Source of the DNA: Desulfuromonadaceae bacterium
Lineage (GTDB): Bacteria; Desulfobacterota; Desulfuromonadia; Desulfuromonadales; SZUA-401
NCBI GenBank assembly: GCA_003246035.1
Contig: QKBP01000094.1
Location: 1-24,618, forward strand
DNA: 24,618 nucleotides
Reading direction: 5' to 3'
How positions within the stretch are numbered: position 1 is the stretch's first letter; every line of letters starts with the position of its first letter. The notes below the pieces were generated by a model. It had not been told where the DNA came from. It was given only the letters and a program-made list of their open reading frames with translations, and ran no database searches. This document shows positions 1 to 8,036 of this stretch, one piece after another. A program made the translations under genes and the position numbers.

Positions 1-1592
1 GACCCCTCCCGGCCGGCATTGCCGGTCAAGATGGCGAGGTTGGCCGCGGCGATCCCGAGTTCGCGGCTGTCCGCGGTGTAGGGGAGTCCGTAGGCCAGCA
101 GGATGGCGCTCTTCTTGGCCGCGGCGAGCTTGCGGGCCACGGCACGGATGGCGTCGGCAGAAACCCCGGTCGCCTCGGCGATCTTCTCCGGAGTGGCACC
201 GGCAAGGGCCGATTTCAGGGCTTCGAGGCCTTCAACGCCGTCAGTTGCGGCCAGGCCCTCGGTGAGCAGCACGTTGCAGATGGCGTTGATGACGTTGATT
301 TCCATCCCCGGCGCAGCGAGCAGGGTCTGGGTATGCGGGAGCTTGGTCAGCTTGCCACGCTTGTCGGCGAGCACGATCAGCTCGGCGTCGTTGCGCCGGA
401 TCGCCTGGTTGACGACCATGCCGACTACGGGATGGGTCTCGTAGAAGTCGGAGCGAATCGCGAAGATCGTGTCGCACTCCTCGATCTGCGGGAAGGTCCC
501 GGTCGAGGCCTGAACCCCGAGGGTCTCCTTGAGGCCTTCGGTGACCCCTTTGTAGCACTCGCCCCCCGAGTGATCGAGGTGCGGGGTCTGCAGGACGCTG
601 CTGCTGAGGTTTTTAAGCTGGAAGAGCTCCTCGTTGGTCAGGCGAGCCCCGGAGATCACCCCGATACCGCGGGAGGCCCGTGCCTGCTCGAAGCCCTGCT
701 TGACAGCGGCCAGCGCCTCGTCCCAATCGGCTTCGACCAGTTGTCCCCCCTTGCGAACCAGCGGCTTGGTCAGACGCTCGTCGCTGTTGACGTAGGAATA
801 CCCGAAACGTCCGCGGATGCAGAGGTTACCGTCGTTGACACCGGTCTGGTCGTTGAAGCGAATGGTCGCGACCTTGTTGTCCTTGACGCCGAGGGTCACG
901 GTACAGCCATTGCCGCAGTAACCGCAGACCGAGTCGACTTCCTTGAGCTGCCAGGGACGGGCCTTAAACTTGAACGGACGAGGGAGAATCGCACCGACCG
1001 GGCACATCGAGACGCACTGGCCGCAGAACTCGCAGTTCAGACCACGATCGTAGGCGGTGGCGATCTTAGTCTCGAAGCCGCGGTTGATGAACGAGTAGGA
1101 ACCGTAGCCGACCACCTCGTCACATACGCGGGCACACTTGCCGCAGAGTACGCAACGGTTCATGTTGCGCTCGATCAGCGGATTGATCTCGTCGGTCGGA
1201 AGGTCAAACTTCTCACCCTCGAAGCGGTTCTTCACCACTTCGTATTCGTAGGTCAGATTCTGGAGGTCGCATTCACCCCCCTTGTCGCAGACCGGGCACT
1301 CGACCACGTGGTTGACCAGCAGGAACTCGAGTACGGTCTTGCGCACCTTGCGGATCTCGTCCGACATGGTGGTGACCACCATCCCCTCGGTCACCGGGGT
1401 GGTGCAGGAAGGGATCAGGCGCCCTTTCATCTGCTCGACTTCCACCAGGCAGACGCGGCAGGCGCCGTACGGGAAGAGTTTCTTGGCGTAGCAGAGCACG
1501 GGGATGTAGACCCCGGCCTCCTTGGCCGCCTCATAAATGGTCGCGTTTTTGCTGACCGTCAGCTCTTTACCGTCAATCGTAAGAGTTACCAT
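1..1592 (-). CDS. nuoG: NADH-quinone oxidoreductase subunit G (NuoG), partial
   Basis: Iron-sulfur subunit of the complex I peripheral arm, carrying electrons from NuoF/E towards NuoB. The frame is open from ATG at 1592 to the window edge, giving about 530 residues; the C-terminal end lies outside. Visible ligands in order: a plant-type [2Fe-2S] set (C34, C45, C48, C63), the H95-C99-C102-C108 cluster, two [4Fe-4S] motifs (C147-C157 and C187-C197), and the C223-C226-C230 motif that opens the molybdopterin-oxidoreductase-like domain (the extra N7-type cluster). The start follows nuoF by 33 bp in the same operon. The molybdopterin-like domain appears intact as far as it can be read; in complex I this domain is structural and binds no molybdenum (family knowledge). 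Identity is firm; only the C-terminus is unseen. Confidence 0.97.
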   Translation of the reverse strand, partial: MVTLTIDGKELTVSKNATIYEAAKEAGVYIPVLCYAKKLFPYGACRVCLVEVEQMKGRLIPSCTTPVTEGMVVTTMSDEIRKVRKTVLEFLLVNHVVECPVCDKGGECDLQNLTYEYEVVKNRFEGEKFDLPTDEINPLIERNMNRCVLCGKCARVCDEVVGYGSYSFINRGFETKIATAYDRGLNCEFCGQCVSMCPVGAILPRPFKFKARPWQLKEVDSVCGYCGNGCTVTLGVKDNKVATIRFNDQTGVNDGNLCIRGRFGYSYVNSDERLTKPLVRKGGQLVEADWDEALAAVKQGFEQARASRGIGVISGARLTNEELFQLKNLSSSVLQTPHLDHSGGECYKGVTEGLKETLGVQASTGTFPQIEECDTIFAIRSDFYETHPVVGMVVNQAIRRNDAELIVLADKRGKLTKLPHTQTLLAAPGMEINVINAICNVLLTEGLAATDGVEGLEALKSALAGATPEKIAEATGVSADAIRAVARKLAAAKKSAILLAYGLPYTADSRELGIAAANLAILTGNAGREG

Positions 1593-1625
1593 TATGACCT
1601 CGTATCGCAGCGCTCGTTGAAGCGG

Positions 1626-3407
1626 CTATTCAATCGCCATGAAGGGGCAGGCATCGTAGCAGGAGGTACACTCCGTGCACTTGTCCAGGTCAATCTTGGC
1701 CACCGTCCCTTTTTCCCACGCGATGGCATCGACCGGACAGGCTTTTACGCACAGGCCGCACTTCTTGCACTTGTCGTCCATGACGGTGAACTTGAGCAGC
1801 GGCTTGCAGGCGTGCGAGGGGCACTCCTTGTTCTTGATGTGGGCCTCGTACTCGTCGCGGAAATAACGGATGGTCGAGAGAACCGGGTTGGGAGCCGTCT
1901 GACCGAGACCGCAGAGCGAACTCTTCTTGATGTCGTAGGCCATGTCCTGCAGCAGTTCGATATCGCCCTCTTGACCCTTGCCCTGAGTAATGCGCTCCAA
2001 GATCTCGAGCATGATCTTCAGGCCGATCCGGCAGGGGATGCACTTGCCGCACGACTCGACGCGGGTGAAGTTGAGAAAGAAGCGCGCGATGTCGACCATG
2101 CAGGTGGTTTCGTCCATGACCACCAGACCACCGGAGCCCATCATCGCGCCGGCCTTGATCAGCGAATCGTAGTCGACCTGGGCGTCGATCGCCTCGCCGG
2201 GGAGACAGCCGCCCGAGGGGCCACCGGCCTGTACCGCCTTGAAGGGACGGTTTTTGAGGATCCCGCCGCAGACGTCGTAGATGACCTCGCGCATGGTGGT
2301 CCCGGCCGGGACCTCGACCAGACCAGTGTGCTTGACCTTGCCGGTCAGGGCGAAGATCTTGGTTCCCTTGGTCCCCTCGGTGCCGATCGAACTGTACCAG
2401 TCGGCGCCGTTATAGAAGATGTAGGAGACGTTGGCGAAGGTCTCGACGTTGTTGATATTGGTCGGCTTTCCCCACAGCCCGCGAACTGCCGGGAAGGGGG
2501 GGCGGGGGCGCGACATGCCGCGGTGACCTTCGATTGAGGCCATCAGGGCGGTCTCCTCGCCGCAGACGAAGGCGCCGGCGCCGGCCTTGATCCGCATGTT
2601 GAACTCGAAGCCGAGCCCCATGCAGTCCTTGCCGAGGATCCCTTTTTCGACGCAGGTGTCGATCGCCTTCTGCAGGCGCTTGATCGCCAACGGGTATTCG
2701 GCGCGGCAGTAGACGTAGCCGTTCCTGCAGCCGATCGCGTAGGCGGCGATCATCATCCCCTCGATGACGCCGTACGGGTCACCTTCGAGGATCGAGCGGT
2801 CCATGAACGCACCCGGGTCACCCTCGTCGGCGTTGCAGATCAGGTACTTGTCGTTACCCGGAGAGGCCGCACAGAAGGACCATTTGACGCCCGTCGGGAA
2901 GCCACCGCCCCCACGGCCGCGCAGTCCGGAGCGCTTGACCTCCTCGATGACATCGGCCGGCTTCATGGTCACGGCCTTCTTGATGCCGTCGAAGCCACGA
3001 TGATCCATGAAGTCCTCGAGGCTGTCGGCGTTGACCGTACCGCAGCGCGAGAAGATAATGCGCTGCTGCTTCTCGAGGAACTTCTGGTAATAGGGGCCGG
3101 CCTTCTTCTTTTCGACGACCTCCCCCTTGAGGACGTGTTCCTCGACGATCTGGGGCACCAATTCCGGGGTAACGAAGTCGTACGTTACGGCTTCCTCACC
3201 GGGGCGCACCACGTCTACCAGCACGTCGTTGGCGCACAGCCCGCGGCAGCCCGTGCCGACGACTTCGCAGCGCTTGCCGACCTTGGCCTCGACGCCGTGC
3301 TTTTCGAATTCCGCCGAAAAGGCTTCGGCTACGGCCGCCGCACCCGATGCGAGGCCGCCGGTACCCTGGCAGATAAGAATCTTGATCTTGTCTTGGTTCG
3401 CGGTCAT
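1626..3407 (-). CDS. nuoF: NADH-quinone oxidoreductase subunit F (NuoF) with extra ferredoxin domain
   Basis: NADH-oxidising flavoprotein of complex I (FMN, one [4Fe-4S]). At 593 residues it is much longer than the roughly 430-450 of E. coli-type NuoF. Residues 1-100 form a thioredoxin-like [2Fe-2S] domain (C13, C47, C54, C58). The FMN/NADH core follows, with GLRGRGGGGFPTG near 161-173, then the [4Fe-4S] motif SCGKCIPCRIG. The last 60 residues are a 2x[4Fe-4S] ferredoxin (CKKCGLCVKACP and CTECTSCYDACP). This layout resembles NuoF/HoxF/HydB-type proteins of anaerobes and allows extra electron entry or exit points. It lies between nuoE and nuoG with gaps of about 41 and 33 bp. The start ATG has a modest GGGGAT ribosome site upstream. 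Confidence 0.97.
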   Translation of the reverse strand: MTANQDKIKILICQGTGGLASGAAAVAEAFSAEFEKHGVEAKVGKRCEVVGTGCRGLCANDVLVDVVRPGEEAVTYDFVTPELVPQIVEEHVLKGEVVEKKKAGPYYQKFLEKQQRIIFSRCGTVNADSLEDFMDHRGFDGIKKAVTMKPADVIEEVKRSGLRGRGGGGFPTGVKWSFCAASPGNDKYLICNADEGDPGAFMDRSILEGDPYGVIEGMMIAAYAIGCRNGYVYCRAEYPLAIKRLQKAIDTCVEKGILGKDCMGLGFEFNMRIKAGAGAFVCGEETALMASIEGHRGMSRPRPPFPAVRGLWGKPTNINNVETFANVSYIFYNGADWYSSIGTEGTKGTKIFALTGKVKHTGLVEVPAGTTMREVIYDVCGGILKNRPFKAVQAGGPSGGCLPGEAIDAQVDYDSLIKAGAMMGSGGLVVMDETTCMVDIARFFLNFTRVESCGKCIPCRIGLKIMLEILERITQGKGQEGDIELLQDMAYDIKKSSLCGLGQTAPNPVLSTIRYFRDEYEAHIKNKECPSHACKPLLKFTVMDDKCKKCGLCVKACPVDAIAWEKGTVAKIDLDKCTECTSCYDACPFMAIE

Positions 3408-3437
3408 AGGATTTTATCCCCGCTGCTGGAAAGTGGC

Positions 3438-3453
3438 ACTAGCTTCCGCTAGT
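3438..3453 (-). other. Small intercistronic stem-loop at the nuoE stop codon
   Basis: On the minus strand a perfect 6-bp stem (ACTAGC/GCTAGT) closes a GGAA loop of the GNRA class. It overlaps the TAG stop of nuoE (3449-3451) and precedes nuoF. No T-tract follows, so it is not an intrinsic terminator. It could stabilise or process the mRNA, or tune nuoF translation. The structure is visible; the role is inferred. Confidence 0.4.
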
Positions 3454-3946
3454 CCATCGCCTTGTATTTTTCGATAACTTCGTCCATCTTCTGCACGGTC
3501 ATCGAACCGTAGGTCGCGTCGTTGACCATGATGACCGGCGCCATGCCGCAGGCCCCGATGCAGGCCACGTACTCGGCCGTGAACTTGAGGTCCTCGGTGG
3601 TCTGGGCATGGGTGATCTTGAGCCGGTCCTCGAGGGTGTCGCCGATACGCCCCGCGCCCTTGACGTGGCAGGCCGTCCCCATGCAGATGCGGATGATGTA
3701 CTTACCGCGCGGCTCCAGGTGGAACTGGGCGTAGAAGGTCAGCACTCCGAAGATCTGGCTGGCGTAGACGTTGAGGCGCTCGGCCACCAGGTGCACGGTC
3801 GGCTCCGGAATGTAGCCGTACTCTTCCTGAATCTCCTGCAGCACCGGCATCAGGGCACCCTTCATGTCGAGGTACTTGTCGATGACCTTGTTCGCCGCAG
3901 TCAGATCGATCTCTTCCTGTTGTACCTGCTCGGCTGTTTCGCTCAT
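3449..3946 (-). CDS. nuoE: NADH-quinone oxidoreductase subunit E (NuoE)
   Basis: Thioredoxin-fold [2Fe-2S] subunit of complex I that partners NuoF in the NADH dehydrogenase module. From the chosen start it has 165 residues, the usual size. The cluster ligands are C88, C93, C129 and C133, in the family's C-x4-C and C-x3-C pairs (CMGTAC, CIGAC). The frame extends to an ATG at 3961, but that codon sits inside the purine-rich ribosome site GTGGAGAGAGATGCC. The ATG at 3946, which begins MSETAEQ, is therefore the better start. nuoD ends 29 bp upstream. Confidence 0.96.
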   Translation of the reverse strand: MSETAEQVQQEEIDLTAANKVIDKYLDMKGALMPVLQEIQEEYGYIPEPTVHLVAERLNVYASQIFGVLTFYAQFHLEPRGKYIIRICMGTACHVKGAGRIGDTLEDRLKITHAQTTEDLKFTAEYVACIGACGMAPVIMVNDATYGSMTVQKMDEVIEKYKAMD

Positions 3947-3975
3947 GGCATCTCTCTCCACAAATCCGAAGGGTC

Positions 3976-5154
3976 TTAGCGGTCGATTTCACCCAGAACG
4001 ATGTCGAGGGTACCGATGATGGCAATAACGTCGGCCAGCAAGCGGTTCTCAACCATCTGGGGCAGCGCCTGCAGGTTGATGAATGAAGGCGGGCGGATCT
4101 TCATGCGGTACGGCTTGCTGCTGCCATCCGAGCAGAGGTAGTAGCCGAGCTCGCCCTTGGGCGCCTCGATCCCCTGGTAGATCTCGCCGGCCTCGGTTTC
4201 GAAGCCCTCGGTGATGATCTTGAACTGGTGGATCAGGCCCTCGATGGTGTTGACCACGTCCTGCTTGGGCGGGAGGCAGACCTTGGGCGCGTCGGCAAGG
4301 ATCGGGCCAGGCTGGAGGCGGTCGATCGCCTGCAGGATGATCTTGGAAGCCTGGCGCATCTCCTCGAGGCGCATCTGGTAACGCTCGAAGGTGTCACCCT
4401 TCGTGCCGACCGCTACTTTGAACTCGTAAGTCTCGTAGCCGCAGTAGGGGTTGTCGCGGCGAAGGTCCCAGTCGACCCCGGAGGCCCGCAGAGCCGGGCC
4501 GCTCAGACCGATGTCGATCGCGTCTTCGGCGCTGATGGTACCGACGTCCATGGTACGCTTCTGCCAGATCTTGTTACCGGTCAGCAGCCCCTCGTAGGTT
4601 TCGATGTGCTTGGGCATTGCCTGGGCAACCTTGCGGATGTCCTCGATCACGCCGTCCGGCAGGTCGGCCGAGAGGCCGCCGACACGGAAGTAGTTGGAGG
4701 TCATGCGCGCACCGGAGATCTTCTCGTAAATGTCCATGATCTCTTCGCGCTCACGGAATGCATAGAGGAAGACCGTCATGGCGCCGATGTCGAGGGCGTG
4801 GGTCGCCAGCCAGACCAGGTGGCTCTTGAGACGGGTCAGCTCGGCGAGCATGACGCGAATGGTCTGGGCGCGCTCGGGGATCTTGTCGGTCAGCCCGAGA
4901 AGCTTCTCAACCGCCAGCACGTAACCCAGGTTGTTGCTCATCGGAGCAAGGTAGTCGAGGCGGTCGGTGAGCGGAATCACCTGGTGGTAGGTGCGGTGTT
5001 CGGAGAGTTTTTCCACCCCGCGATGCAGGAACCCGATGTGGGGGGTGGCTTTCTTGACGACTTCGCCATCCAGCTCAAGGATCAGCTGCAGAACCCCGTG
5101 GGTGGAGGGGTGCTGCGGACCCATGTTGACGGTCATGATCTCGGTCGTTGCCAT
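3976..5154 (-). CDS. nuoD: NADH-quinone oxidoreductase subunit D (NuoD)
   Basis: 49-kDa subunit of complex I, related to [NiFe]-hydrogenase large subunits; with NuoB it forms the quinone pocket near cluster N2. The 392 residues match free-standing NuoD, so the gene is not fused to nuoC as in E. coli. The N-terminal MGPQHPSTHGVLQL motif and the C-terminal GELGYYLCSDGSSKPYR and PSFINLQALP motifs are typical. The starting ATG has a GAGGAA ribosome site. It follows nuoC by 48 bp. Confidence 0.97.
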   Translation of the reverse strand: MATTEIMTVNMGPQHPSTHGVLQLILELDGEVVKKATPHIGFLHRGVEKLSEHRTYHQVIPLTDRLDYLAPMSNNLGYVLAVEKLLGLTDKIPERAQTIRVMLAELTRLKSHLVWLATHALDIGAMTVFLYAFREREEIMDIYEKISGARMTSNYFRVGGLSADLPDGVIEDIRKVAQAMPKHIETYEGLLTGNKIWQKRTMDVGTISAEDAIDIGLSGPALRASGVDWDLRRDNPYCGYETYEFKVAVGTKGDTFERYQMRLEEMRQASKIILQAIDRLQPGPILADAPKVCLPPKQDVVNTIEGLIHQFKIITEGFETEAGEIYQGIEAPKGELGYYLCSDGSSKPYRMKIRPPSFINLQALPQMVENRLLADVIAIIGTLDIVLGEIDR

Positions 5155-5202
5155 TGCATTCCTCGTTGTATGGAAAAAGTTATGATTCGATTTGCCTGAA
5201 AA

Positions 5203-5685
5203 TCAGCTGACGCGACCCTGGTAGGGTTCACGATCCGGCCCCTGAACAGGGTAATCCTTGCGCAGGGGATGGCCCTCCCAGTCGGCCGGCATCAGGATGC
5301 GGCGCAGATCGGGGTGGTTGTTGAAGGAGATCCCCATCAGGTCCCAGACTTCACGCTCCATCCAGTTGGCGGTGGACCACACGCCGGAAACCGTGTCGAC
5401 CTGAGCGGCCGCCTCTTCCACCGGCGCCTTGACGCGCAGGCGTTCCTTGGTGGCGATGTTGTAGAGGTTGTAGACCACCATGAAACGCGGCGCCTGGCCG
5501 AGATAGTCCACACCACAGATGTCACACAGGAAATTGAACCCCTGCTCCTGCTTCAGGAAGGTGCAGACGGCAACGATGTCCTCTTTCTTGACCGTCACGG
5601 TCGTCTCGCCGCGGAACTCGACCACGTCGAGCACCGAGTCGGCGAACTTGCCCTTCAGCTTGGCTACCACAGCGTTCTCAGACAT
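5203..5685 (-). CDS. nuoC: NADH-quinone oxidoreductase subunit C (NuoC)
   Basis: 30-kDa subunit of the complex I quinone module, a structural partner of NuoD. It has 160 residues, the family's usual length when separate. The C-terminal signature is clear: WMEREVWDLMGISFNNHPDL followed by RRILMPADWEGHPLRKDYP. There are no cofactor ligands, as expected. It sits between nuoB (31-bp gap) and nuoD. The ribosome site before the ATG is weak (GGGG only), so translation may depend on nuoB. Confidence 0.96.
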   Translation of the reverse strand: MSENAVVAKLKGKFADSVLDVVEFRGETTVTVKKEDIVAVCTFLKQEQGFNFLCDICGVDYLGQAPRFMVVYNLYNIATKERLRVKAPVEEAAAQVDTVSGVWSTANWMEREVWDLMGISFNNHPDLRRILMPADWEGHPLRKDYPVQGPDREPYQGRVS

Positions 5686-5716
5686 ATCTAAATACCCCGC
5701 TTAAAATTTGGATTAA

Positions 5717-6226
5717 CTAGACGCCCTGAACAACGTCGCCGACGCCGATGGCGGCACCGAAGCTGTTGCGCTCGGCCATGATCTTCTCCTGCAGCTTCTG
5801 CAGACCGTAGAGAAGACCTTCGGGACGCGGCGGACATCCGGGGATGTACACGTCGACCGGGAGGTGGTTGTCGATACCCTGAACCACGCTGTAGGTATCG
5901 AACACCCCGCCGGAACAGGCACAGGCACCCATGGCGATGACATACTTCGGCTCGGGCATCTGCTCATAGACGGTCTGGATGACCGGCAGCATCTTCTTGG
6001 TCACCGTCCCGGCGATGATGATCACGTCGGCCTGACGCGGCGAGGCACGGAACAGGATCCCCATACGGTCAAGGTCGAAGCGCGCCGCACCGGCCGCCAT
6101 CATCTCGATAGCGCAGCAGGCCAGACCAAACGTCATCGGCCACAGGGAGCGGGATCTCGACCAGTTAACCAGCTTGTCGAGACTCGTGGTTATGACATTG
6201 TTTCCCAGCGTTGCCTCTACTCCCAT
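5717..6226 (-). CDS. nuoB: NADH-quinone oxidoreductase subunit B (NuoB)
   Basis: Subunit holding [4Fe-4S] cluster N2, the last carrier before quinone. From ATG 6226 it has 169 residues. Ligands are the adjacent pair C37-C38 ([10 protein letters not shown]), C102 (MGACACSGG) and C131 (PGCPPRPEG), all in place. A longer reading upstream in the same frame is not needed: the 6226 start has an AAAGGAG ribosome site at good spacing and begins [10 protein letters not shown]. It overlaps the 3' end of nuoA by 10 nt, indicating translational coupling. Confidence 0.96.
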   Translation of the reverse strand: MGVEATLGNNVITTSLDKLVNWSRSRSLWPMTFGLACCAIEMMAAGAARFDLDRMGILFRASPRQADVIIIAGTVTKKMLPVIQTVYEQMPEPKYVIAMGACACSGGVFDTYSVVQGIDNHLPVDVYIPGCPPRPEGLLYGLQKLQEKIMAERNSFGAAIGVGDVVQGV

Positions 6227-6573
6227 TCCAGTGCTCCTTTTTTCCAGACGTAGATATAACCGACCAGCAGGATCGCGATGAAGACGCCCATTTCGACGAA
6301 TCCGAACATCCCCAGGCGCTTGAACATGACCGCCCAGGGATAGAGGAAGACGGCCTCGATATCGAAGACGATAAAGAGCATCGCGATCAGGTAGAACTTG
6401 ATGGAAAAGCGCTCGCGGGCGGTGCCGACAAGGGGCATGCCGCACTCGTAGGGGGCGAGCTTGACCGCAGTGGGCTTGCTGACGCCGATAACCCCTGAGG
6501 CCACGACCGAGCCGATGGCGAAGGCCACGGCGATCCCGATGAGCAGCATAATCGGCAGGTAACTTTCAAGCAT
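6217..6573 (-). CDS. nuoA: NADH-quinone oxidoreductase subunit A (NuoA)
   Basis: Small membrane subunit of complex I at the junction of the two arms. Its 118 residues contain three hydrophobic helices (about 5-28, 60-82 and 88-110) with the conserved PYECGMP loop and the acidic [13 protein letters not shown] segment between them. It is the first gene of the nuo operon, with an AAGGAG ribosome site before ATG 6573 and a promoter about 80 bp upstream. Confidence 0.96.
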   Translation of the reverse strand: MLESYLPIMLLIGIAVAFAIGSVVASGVIGVSKPTAVKLAPYECGMPLVGTARERFSIKFYLIAMLFIVFDIEAVFLYPWAVMFKRLGMFGFVEMGVFIAILLVGYIYVWKKGALEWE

Positions 6574-6603
6574 GAACCGACTCCTTGGCGAAAGGAATTA
6601 AAT

Positions 6604-6632
6604 GCACGGTTTCGTGCGGACACACGAAGCCG
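6604..6632 (-). other. Overlapping inverted repeats in the nuoA leader
   Basis: Between the predicted nuo start site and nuoA lie two mutually exclusive hairpins. One is GCACG/CGTGC with a 4-nt loop (6604-6617). The other is TTCGTG/CACGAA with a 6-nt loop (6611-6628), extendable outward to 6607-6632 with one mismatch on the minus strand. They share the TTCGTG segment, so only one can form. This could be an attenuator-like switch or a protein site. The pairing is visible; the function is unknown. Confidence 0.35.
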
Positions 6633-6653
6633 TTTACGCTATACAGCAGCGAG

Positions 6654-6682
6654 AAATTAGAATAATCGCGGGACTATGTCAA
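6654..6682 (-). promoter_or_regulatory. Sigma70-type promoter of the nuo operon
   Basis: On the minus strand, TTGACA (6677-6682) and TAATTT (6654-6659) are separated by 17 bp. Transcription would start near 6647, giving a leader of about 74 nt before nuoA. Just upstream of the -35 are a T-rich run and a tandem ATACTGT repeat (about 6690-6706), possibly an UP-like or operator element. Confidence 0.65.
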
Positions 6683-6717
6683 GGAAAAAATACAGTATAC
6701 AGTATGCAGTGGAGAGG

Positions 6718-6785
6718 CCTTGAAACGCCCATTTTTCGGGGTTTTTTCAGATAAACTCGGTCAGCAATTACCCAGCGTTTCAAGG
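6718..6785. repeat. 11-bp perfect inverted repeat between rnfE and nuoA
   Basis: CCTTGAAACGC at 6718-6728 is repeated inverted at 6775-6785, with 46 bp between the arms. No T-tract follows on either strand, so it is not a normal intrinsic terminator, although it lies just past the rnfE stop, where one would be expected. It could be a two-site operator, an mRNA 3'-end structure, or the remains of a small mobile element. Confidence 0.4.
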
Positions 6786-6834
6786 ACGGGGAGGGCGCAT
6801 GATTTGGCGTATTTTAATGAACAGTCGAAAAGAG

Positions 6835-7437
6835 TTAGTGGCCCAGCGACGCACCTCTTTCGACGCGGTTCATCACGGCCAGCAGCAGCCCGAGGGCGAT
6901 GAAGGCCCCCGGTGGCAAAATCATCAGCAGCAGCGGCTGGTAACCACCACCGAAGACGCTGACTCCGAGCAGCGAACCTGCACCGAAGAGTTCACGCACG
7001 GCGCCGAGGATGAACAGGGCCAGAGTAAAACCGAGCCCCATACCGAGCCCGTCGGCCAGCGACATCCGCAGTCCGTTGCGCGAGGCGAAAGCCTCGGCGC
7101 GCCCGAGAATCAGGCAGTTGACCACGATCAGCGGAATGAAGATCCCCAGCGATTTGTACAGACTGTAGAAGTAAGCCTCCATAAACAGCTGTACCACGGT
7201 CACGAAGGACGCAATGATCACGATAAAGGCCGGGATACGCACCCGGGGCGGGATCAGGCGGCGCAGCAATGAAACCACCAGGTTGGAGCAGACCAGCACG
7301 AACGTGGTGGCCAGACCCATCCCGAGCCCGTCACCGGCACTCGAAGTCACCGCCAGCACCGGGCACATCCCCAGGACCAGCTTGAACACGGCGTTTTCGC
7401 GCCAGATCCCCCGGCTGAGCTCCTGCCAGAATTTCAT
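6835..7437 (-). CDS. rnfE: Rnf complex subunit E (RnfE)
   Basis: Integral membrane subunit of the Rnf ion-pumping ferredoxin:NAD+ oxidoreductase, homologous to RnfA and NqrD. It has 200 residues and about six hydrophobic helices. The family motifs ENAVFKLVLGMCPVLAVT near 14-31 and GIFIPLIVVNCLILGRAEA near 97-115 are present; cysteines in these two segments are known in the family to hold a shared iron-sulfur site with RnfA. Last gene of the operon; its ATG overlaps the rnfG stop by 4 nt. Confidence 0.96.
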   Translation of the reverse strand: MKFWQELSRGIWRENAVFKLVLGMCPVLAVTSSAGDGLGMGLATTFVLVCSNLVVSLLRRLIPPRVRIPAFIVIIASFVTVVQLFMEAYFYSLYKSLGIFIPLIVVNCLILGRAEAFASRNGLRMSLADGLGMGLGFTLALFILGAVRELFGAGSLLGVSVFGGGYQPLLLMILPPGAFIALGLLLAVMNRVERGASLGH

Positions 7438-8036
7438 GGTGACGACTCCGAAGTCAGTAGGGTCACACGGTTGTCGCGGTAGAACTCGAGGCCTCCCCGT
7501 ACGGCACCGACGACCGCGCGCGGCGAGATGGTCGCACCGGTCAGCTGGTCGAACTCCCCACCGTCCTTGCGCACCCGCCAGTCGGCATTCTCGAGGTTGC
7601 GTCCCTGGAACTGGTCTTTGAAGGCCGGGGTGGTGATTTTGTCTCCGAGTCCCGGGGTCTCGCTGTGGGTGAGGATCTCGATCCCCTGCACGGTTCCGTC
7701 GGGGAGAACCCCGAGCATCACGTCGATGTTGCCGCTGTAACCGTCCGGGGCGGACAGCTTGAAGGCCAGACCGGTCAGGTCACCCCCCTTTCGTCCGCGG
7801 TAGACGACCCGGCGCAGCTCGCGACCGCGCTTGTCCGTCCCGATCACGAGTTCCACGCGGTCGCGATCGGGCTGGTTGTCGAACTCCGGCAGGACCGACC
7901 CAAGAGCGCGCAGCATCTCGAGGCGCCGCTGTTCGGCGATCGGGGCCCGGGTGACCTGCTCGACAAGCGAGAGGATCAGGCCGGCCCCTGCGGTAATCAG
8001 GGTCAGGGTCAGGACCAGTCGCGGCAGCGCGTTCAT
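7434..8036 (-). CDS. rnfG: Rnf complex subunit G (RnfG), FMN-carrying
   Basis: Subunit with covalently bound FMN on the outer face of the membrane. Its 200 residues comprise an N-terminal membrane anchor (about 8-28) and an FMN-binding domain. The attachment motif TGAT is at 166-169, so T169 should carry FMN through a phosphoester bond. HSETPGLGDKI (124-134) is the usual RnfG/NqrC signature. It overlaps rnfD by 4 nt at its start and rnfE by 4 nt at its end, so the three are tightly coupled. Confidence 0.96.
   Translation of the reverse strand: MNALPRLVLTLTLITAGAGLILSLVEQVTRAPIAEQRRLEMLRALGSVLPEFDNQPDRDRVELVIGTDKRGRELRRVVYRGRKGGDLTGLAFKLSAPDGYSGNIDVMLGVLPDGTVQGIEILTHSETPGLGDKITTPAFKDQFQGRNLENADWRVRKDGGEFDQLTGATISPRAVVGAVRGGLEFYRDNRVTLLTSESSP

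Noticed and set aside
333..2537. Open frame of 734 codons on the plus strand across nuoG/nuoF
   Set aside because: Antisense shadow of GC-rich nuo genes. Composition is dominated by V, L, D, G, A and R; there is no ribosome site or domain, and both genuine minus-strand genes are fully explained.
3947..3961. Upstream ATG of nuoE at 3961
   Set aside because: That codon lies within the purine-rich ribosome site for the ATG at 3946.
4228..5199. Long plus-strand frame opposite nuoD
   Set aside because: Shadow frame of a well-conserved gene, no recognisable protein.
6690..6706. LexA-type SOS box in the ATACTGT repeats upstream of nuo
   Set aside because: The CTGT-N8-ACAG arrangement is not met; the motif is a tandem repeat, not the required palindrome.
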